The notes beneath the pieces are model-generated. The model searched no databases and was not told where the DNA came from. It was given only the letters and a program-made list of their open reading frames with translations. From positions 190,433 to 254,432 of the forward strand of contig NZ_NCQY01000009.1 of NCBI RefSeq assembly GCF_002894645.1: a DNA stretch of 64,000 nt. The letters run 5' to 3'. Source of the stretch: Salinibacter altiplanensis. Its GTDB lineage: Bacteria; Bacteroidota; Rhodothermia; Rhodothermales; Salinibacteraceae. The position numbers were made by a program, and so were the translations under genes. Positions 60,187 to 64,000 of the stretch are shown in pieces (positions within the stretch are counted from its first letter, which is position 1; the number at the start of each line of letters is the position of its first letter).

Positions 60187-60769
60187 TCGACCGGCTCCCC
60201 CTCTTTCCCCATTCCTGTCGGGTATCGCCCCCATCGAAGCCCCCTGTTCGTTCTTGGAGCAGGGGGATGTCTTTGTGCCTGTGCTTCCTCGTACCGTTTG
60301 GTGTCCCCTGGAGCCCCCCACATCTTGGGCACCGGATGTACGTCGGGAACCGATTCGTCCAGGGCATCCTTTCTCCAAGCAACAGGGCATGCACATCGGC
60401 ACCAGTCGTCCGAAAAGCCCGCACGGAAAAGAATCTCATGTGGAAAATCTCCACGTGGAGGGTACGATTGTGCATCACGTCGTAGAGCACCGTCCGCTCA
60501 GTGAAGGCTGCGGAGCAGTTCACAGCGAAACGCATGCCCTCCACAGCTAAGAAAGGACCGACGGAGGTGCTATCGATCTCCATTTTCTTCTTGGATATCG
60601 TTCTTTTACAAATATTGATCAATATTTTTGTCCCAAATACAGATCTGGTTTTATGTTTGTGTGGTGATGTACATTGGAATCAAAGTACACCTTCGGGAGG
60701 ACTTCTTTGTACTCAAGGGTCTTGTACAGGCCCTCCTTCACCGTACACCGAGGCAATCACTTCCTACGG
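60187..60769. other. 583-base intergenic region with AT-rich section
   Basis: Begins with a hairpin, CCCCCTG/CAGGGGG at 60240-60266, as a likely sdh terminator without a T tract. From 60590 to 60700 the sequence is markedly AT-rich and holds a perfect 18-bp palindrome. It should contain the promoter of the sensor gene. No ORF is convincing. Confidence 0.6.
60610..60627. promoter_or_regulatory. Perfect 18-bp AT-rich palindrome
   Basis: AAATATTGATCAATATTT, a self-complementary site in the AT-rich segment 143 bases before the sensor start codon. Composition unlike the surroundings. Could be a binding site for a dimeric regulator. Confidence 0.6.
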
Positions 60770-63700
60770 ATGCAACATATTGCCTTGAGAAGCCTCCGAG
60801 CTCTCCTAGCATGTGCGGCCGTCGGGGGCGCTCTTTTCATGGCCGGTCCTGTGATGGCCCAGGACCAGCGCGTTACTACGTACGACACAGAAGACGGCCT
60901 GCCGGAGATGCAGGTGTTTGATGGACTACAGGGACCGAGAGGGTACCTGTGGTTGGGCCTGTACAGTGGAGGAGTCGCCCGATTTGACGGTCAGGAGTTC
61001 AAGCAACTCACGATTGAGGACGGGCTTCCCGACAACCTGACGACGACGCTCCACGCCGACTCCGCCGGAAGGATCTGGATCGGGACACTCAATGGCCTGG
61101 CGCGCTACGACGGGCAAAGGATAGAAACGTTTACGACCGAGAACAGCCCACTCGCCCAGAACGACATCCAGTCGATCGTCGGCGGAAAGAATGGGAGACC
61201 GGTCTGGGTCGGAACGTCCGATGACGTGTACGCCCACGACGGGGAGGCCTTACGTGCCGTGGCCCCGGATCGCCTTCAAAGCCTTCACCCCGGCAGCCTC
61301 GCCAGCCGAGGCGACACGCTCTGGGTGGGGACGAGCGACGGCCTGTACCGGTACACCGACTCCACGCTCACCGCCCTGTCCGTGGCAGACCTCGACACCG
61401 CAGCGGTGACGACCCTCGCCACCTCCCCAAGCGGCCGCCTCTGGGTTGAGACGGAGCAGGGGCTGTTTCGGCGCGATGGGTCCCGCTTCGAGCAGCTCCC
61501 CGGGACGTCCGACCGGGACGTGCTGTCGATCCTGGACTCGGCGGGCCGGTCTCTCTGGCTTGGAACCCGAACCGGCCTCTACCGCTGGCAGAGCGGCCGG
61601 CTCCGGCCCACCGCCGTCGAGGGCGTCTCCGTTCAGGGCCTCTTTGAGGACCGGGAGCAGAATGTCTGGGTCACAACCGATTCGGACGGCCTCTACAAGT
61701 ACCCCCACACGCCCTTCGACCACTTCTCCACCGCCGAGGGTCTGCCAGAAGGAGTTTCCTGGGAGATCGACGAGGGGCCAAACGGGAACCTGTGGGTTGC
61801 GACCCACGACGGGCTGAGCCGCTACGACGGCACCACGTTTACCGACGTCCCGGGCCCCAACGACCAGCTGCAACAGGAGCTGATCTCGGTCCACTGGACA
61901 CAGGACGACGTTCTGTGGGTGGCAGCCCGGTCGACGCTCTTTCGGTACGACGGAGAGACCTACACCTCGTACGACCGGGTCGAGGGCGATCCCGTCGGCA
62001 CAGTGACCGGCATCGCGGAGGCCCCTGACGGCACCCTCTGGTTCACGACCACCGAGCGTGGACTCCTCCGCCACGACGGCTCCGGCTTTACGCGCTTCAC
62101 GACCGCCGATGGGCTGACGAGCAATCAGGCCCGGAGCATGGCGATCGATAGCACGGGCCAGGTGTGGGCCGGCAAGGGCGCAGCCCGCTTCGATGGCGAG
62201 TCGTTCCACCCCACCCCAGCGGTGGAGGACGCGGACCTCGGGGGGGTGTTGAGCCTGGAGGTTGACAGGAAGGGATACCTCTGGATCGGCACGCAGCGAG
62301 GCGTTTTCGTCCATCCCCCTCCGCAGCAGGGACGGGCGGACTCGCTCCACCACATCACCGACGACGACGGACTCAACGGCACGACCTCGGTCAATCTCCA
62401 TCTTGACCGACGAGACAACCTCTGGGTCGGAAATGGGGGCGGATTCAATCGGATCGATGTACGCACGTACCACCAGACCGGAGAGGTGTCGGTTCGATCG
62501 TACGACAAAGACATCCACCTTCGGGGCGGGGTGGCGGCCGAGCACGCAACCTACGAGGACGACAACGGCAGGCTCTGGTTCGGGACGAGCGACGGCCTCG
62601 TGCGCTACAATCCCAGCGAGGATTTGGGGCAGCCTGCGCCGCCCAAGGCACACCTGACCAATGTCCAGCTGTACCCTGAGGATCTGGACTGGGGCCAGTA
62701 CGCCGACGGCACCACCCCCTGGGAACAGCTTCCAACGAACCTGTCGCTTCCGTACGACAAGGATCATCTCATTTTTCGCTTCGTCGGCATCAATCACACC
62801 GTTCCTGATCAGGTCACGTACAAGTACCGCCTGGAAGGACTCGACGAGAGATGGTCGCGGCCCACGGAGCGACGGCGGGCCACCTACTCCAACCTACCGC
62901 CCGGCTCGTATACCTTTCAGGTCAAGGCAGCCAACAGCAACAACGTGTGGGGGCCTGTGGAGGCCTACTCTTTTGCCATCACGCCTCCCTTCTGGCGAAC
63001 CACATGGTTTTACCTCCTGTCGGCCCTCGGCTTTATCGGGCTCGTCGCAGGAGCCATTCGCTGGCGCACCCGGATCTTGGAGAAGCGAAAGCGCCGACTG
63101 GAGCGAAAGGTCGCACAGCGCACCCGTCAGCTCAAGGACGCTCAGGAAGAGGCGCTTGCGGCCTCGAAGGCCAAAAGCAAGTTTCTGGCGAACATGAGCC
63201 ACGAGATCCGCACACCGATGAACGGCGTCATCGGCTTTGCCGATCTCCTTTCCGACACCGAACTGACGACCGAGCAGCAGCAGTTCGTCGACGCGATCCA
63301 GGGCAGCGGCACTACACTCCTGTCGATTATTGACGACATCCTCAATTTTTCGAAGCTGGAGGCGGGCGAGACGGAGCTAGAGGAGACGCCCGTTCGCCTA
63401 CAGACCTGCGTGGAGGACGCTCTGGATCCGCTTGCCGCAAGGGTCGCCGAGAAGGGACTCGAGCTGACCTACCTGATTGACTCGGCGGTCCCTTCGGTCA
63501 TCCACAGCGACCGAACCCGGCTCCACCAAATTCTTCTCAACCTGCTGTCCAACGCGGCCAAGTTCACCGAGGACGGGGAAATCACACTTCGGGTACAGGT
63601 AGCGTCCTCCCCCTCTGCGCCGGACGGAAAATATGAGATTCACTTTTGTGTGCAGGACACCGGCATTGGCATCCCGGAGGAGGAGTGCGACCGGCTCTTC

Positions 63701-64000
63701 GAGTCGTTCAGCCAGGCCGACGCGTCGAAGAGCCGAGAGCACGGAGGCACTGGGCTCGGCCTCTCCATTTCCCAGCGGTTGGCAGAGGCGATGGGGGGAG
63801 AAATGTGGGTCGAGAGTGAGGTTGGCGAAGGGTCCACGTTCCACTTTACGATTGAGGCAGAAAAGGGCACGCAGACCGACGAAGATGGGGCCCCCACTGG
63901 CCCTTCCCCAGCCGTGGAGGGCGTGCCGGTCCTCATTGTCGCCCCCAACGAGACCGATCGTGCACTTCTCCAGCAGCAGACGGAGAGGTGGGGAATGAAC
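60770..64000 (+). CDS. Hybrid two-component sensor kinase with two-component regulator propeller, truncated by the window
   Basis: At least 1,077 residues; open to the right edge. ATG at 60770 gives a signal peptide ending VMAQ. Residues about 35-690 are a periplasmic Reg_prop beta-propeller with many copies of the LWVGTSDGL-like motif followed by YDG. A Y_Y_Y domain follows (YRLEGLDERWSRP, then GSYTFQVKAAN). A single membrane helix (FYLLSALGFIGLVAGAI) is at about 741-766. HisKA: NMSHEIRTPMNG with the phospho-acceptor His at about 811. HATPase: LLSNAAKFTEDG near 923, DTGIGIPEEE near 963, GTGLGLSIS near 990. The sequence then enters a receiver-like segment (VPVLIVAPNETDR). This family senses polysaccharide or other extracellular cues in Bacteroidota. 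Confidence 0.95.
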   Translation, partial: MQHIALRSLRALLACAAVGGALFMAGPVMAQDQRVTTYDTEDGLPEMQVFDGLQGPRGYLWLGLYSGGVARFDGQEFKQLTIEDGLPDNLTTTLHADSAGRIWIGTLNGLARYDGQRIETFTTENSPLAQNDIQSIVGGKNGRPVWVGTSDDVYAHDGEALRAVAPDRLQSLHPGSLASRGDTLWVGTSDGLYRYTDSTLTALSVADLDTAAVTTLATSPSGRLWVETEQGLFRRDGSRFEQLPGTSDRDVLSILDSAGRSLWLGTRTGLYRWQSGRLRPTAVEGVSVQGLFEDREQNVWVTTDSDGLYKYPHTPFDHFSTAEGLPEGVSWEIDEGPNGNLWVATHDGLSRYDGTTFTDVPGPNDQLQQELISVHWTQDDVLWVAARSTLFRYDGETYTSYDRVEGDPVGTVTGIAEAPDGTLWFTTTERGLLRHDGSGFTRFTTADGLTSNQARSMAIDSTGQVWAGKGAARFDGESFHPTPAVEDADLGGVLSLEVDRKGYLWIGTQRGVFVHPPPQQGRADSLHHITDDDGLNGTTSVNLHLDRRDNLWVGNGGGFNRIDVRTYHQTGEVSVRSYDKDIHLRGGVAAEHATYEDDNGRLWFGTSDGLVRYNPSEDLGQPAPPKAHLTNVQLYPEDLDWGQYADGTTPWEQLPTNLSLPYDKDHLIFRFVGINHTVPDQVTYKYRLEGLDERWSRPTERRRATYSNLPPGSYTFQVKAANSNNVWGPVEAYSFAITPPFWRTTWFYLLSALGFIGLVAGAIRWRTRILEKRKRRLERKVAQRTRQLKDAQEEALAASKAKSKFLANMSHEIRTPMNGVIGFADLLSDTELTTEQQQFVDAIQGSGTTLLSIIDDILNFSKLEAGETELEETPVRLQTCVEDALDPLAARVAEKGLELTYLIDSAVPSVIHSDRTRLHQILLNLLSNAAKFTEDGEITLRVQVASSPSAPDGKYEIHFCVQDTGIGIPEEECDRLFESFSQADASKSREHGGTGLGLSISQRLAEAMGGEMWVESEVGEGSTFHFTIEAEKGTQTDEDGAPTGPSPAVEGVPVLIVAPNETDRALLQQQTERWGMN

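Noticed and set aside
60450-60461. CTCCACGTGGAG palindrome considered as a parS site
   Set aside because: Only the central CACGTG agrees; flanks do not match the parS consensus.

Overview
The window is GC-rich (roughly two thirds G+C), densely coded, and its predicted proteins are strongly acidic (for example the SSB, FabI, YaaA-like, citrate synthase and ParA/ParB products). Together with Bacteroidota-type families (DUF5683 beside ParAB, a TonB energy transducer, T9SS-like sorting tail, OmpW/PorT-type barrel, a serine-palmitoyltransferase-type enzyme for sphingoid or sulfonolipid bases) this points to an extremely halophilic member of the Rhodothermota, most likely Salinibacter (S. ruber or a close relative). 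That assignment is inference from gene content and composition.

Layout. 0-5.7 kb: secreted M1 peptidase, concentrative nucleoside transporter, a lipoprotein with a TonB-C-like end, and an L,D-transpeptidase. 5.8-15.5 kb: housekeeping metabolism (HAD phosphatase, fabI, inositol-monophosphatase family, a lipoprotein, birA-coaX, udk, YaaA-like, YtxH-like, alpha/beta hydrolase) ending in ssb behind a structured 566-bp intergenic stretch. 15.8-25.5 kb: acyl-CoA dehydrogenase, purQ, rhomboid protease, then a minus-strand cluster of HAD phosphatase, GNAT-type acyltransferase and SPT-type alpha-oxoamine synthase (a probable sphingoid/sulfonolipid pair), followed by DUF5683-parB-parA. 25.8-37.5 kb: UvrD-type helicase, GNAT, rpiA, tonB, VanZ-like, nnr, a large Ig-like lipoprotein, glutamate dehydrogenase, a SpoU methyltransferase and a small unknown protein.

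37.8-41.0 kb is the accessory pocket: after a small membrane protein come a decayed type I restriction hsdR remnant (in-frame stop, internal deletions, a 7-bp tandem duplication causing a frameshift), a RAYT-type transposase whose own coding sequence carries a perfect palindrome, a frameshifted small gene and a 49-residue membrane peptide, all abutting a tRNA-Val(CAC) gene. 41-48.2 kb: orphan anti-sigma-like protein, holA, DinB-like, an isolated nuoI, AlgH family, murJ, YdjM-like and aroQ. 48.3-52.5 kb: outer-membrane barrel, propeller lipoprotein, a secretion-tail fragment, then an apparent rng-small protein-MBL hydrolase operon. 55.2-60.2 kb: citrate synthase followed by sdhCDAB, a TCA cluster. 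The right edge holds a truncated hybrid sensor kinase with a two-component-regulator propeller.

Most unusual items: an RNase G with no cysteine at all, whose zinc-link position is replaced by an acidic coiled coil; the SPT plus GNAT pair; the RAYT palindrome and short repeats recurring in distant intergenic spacers; and the lipid-anchored TonB-C-like protein. No rRNA, CRISPR array or intact insertion sequence was found.
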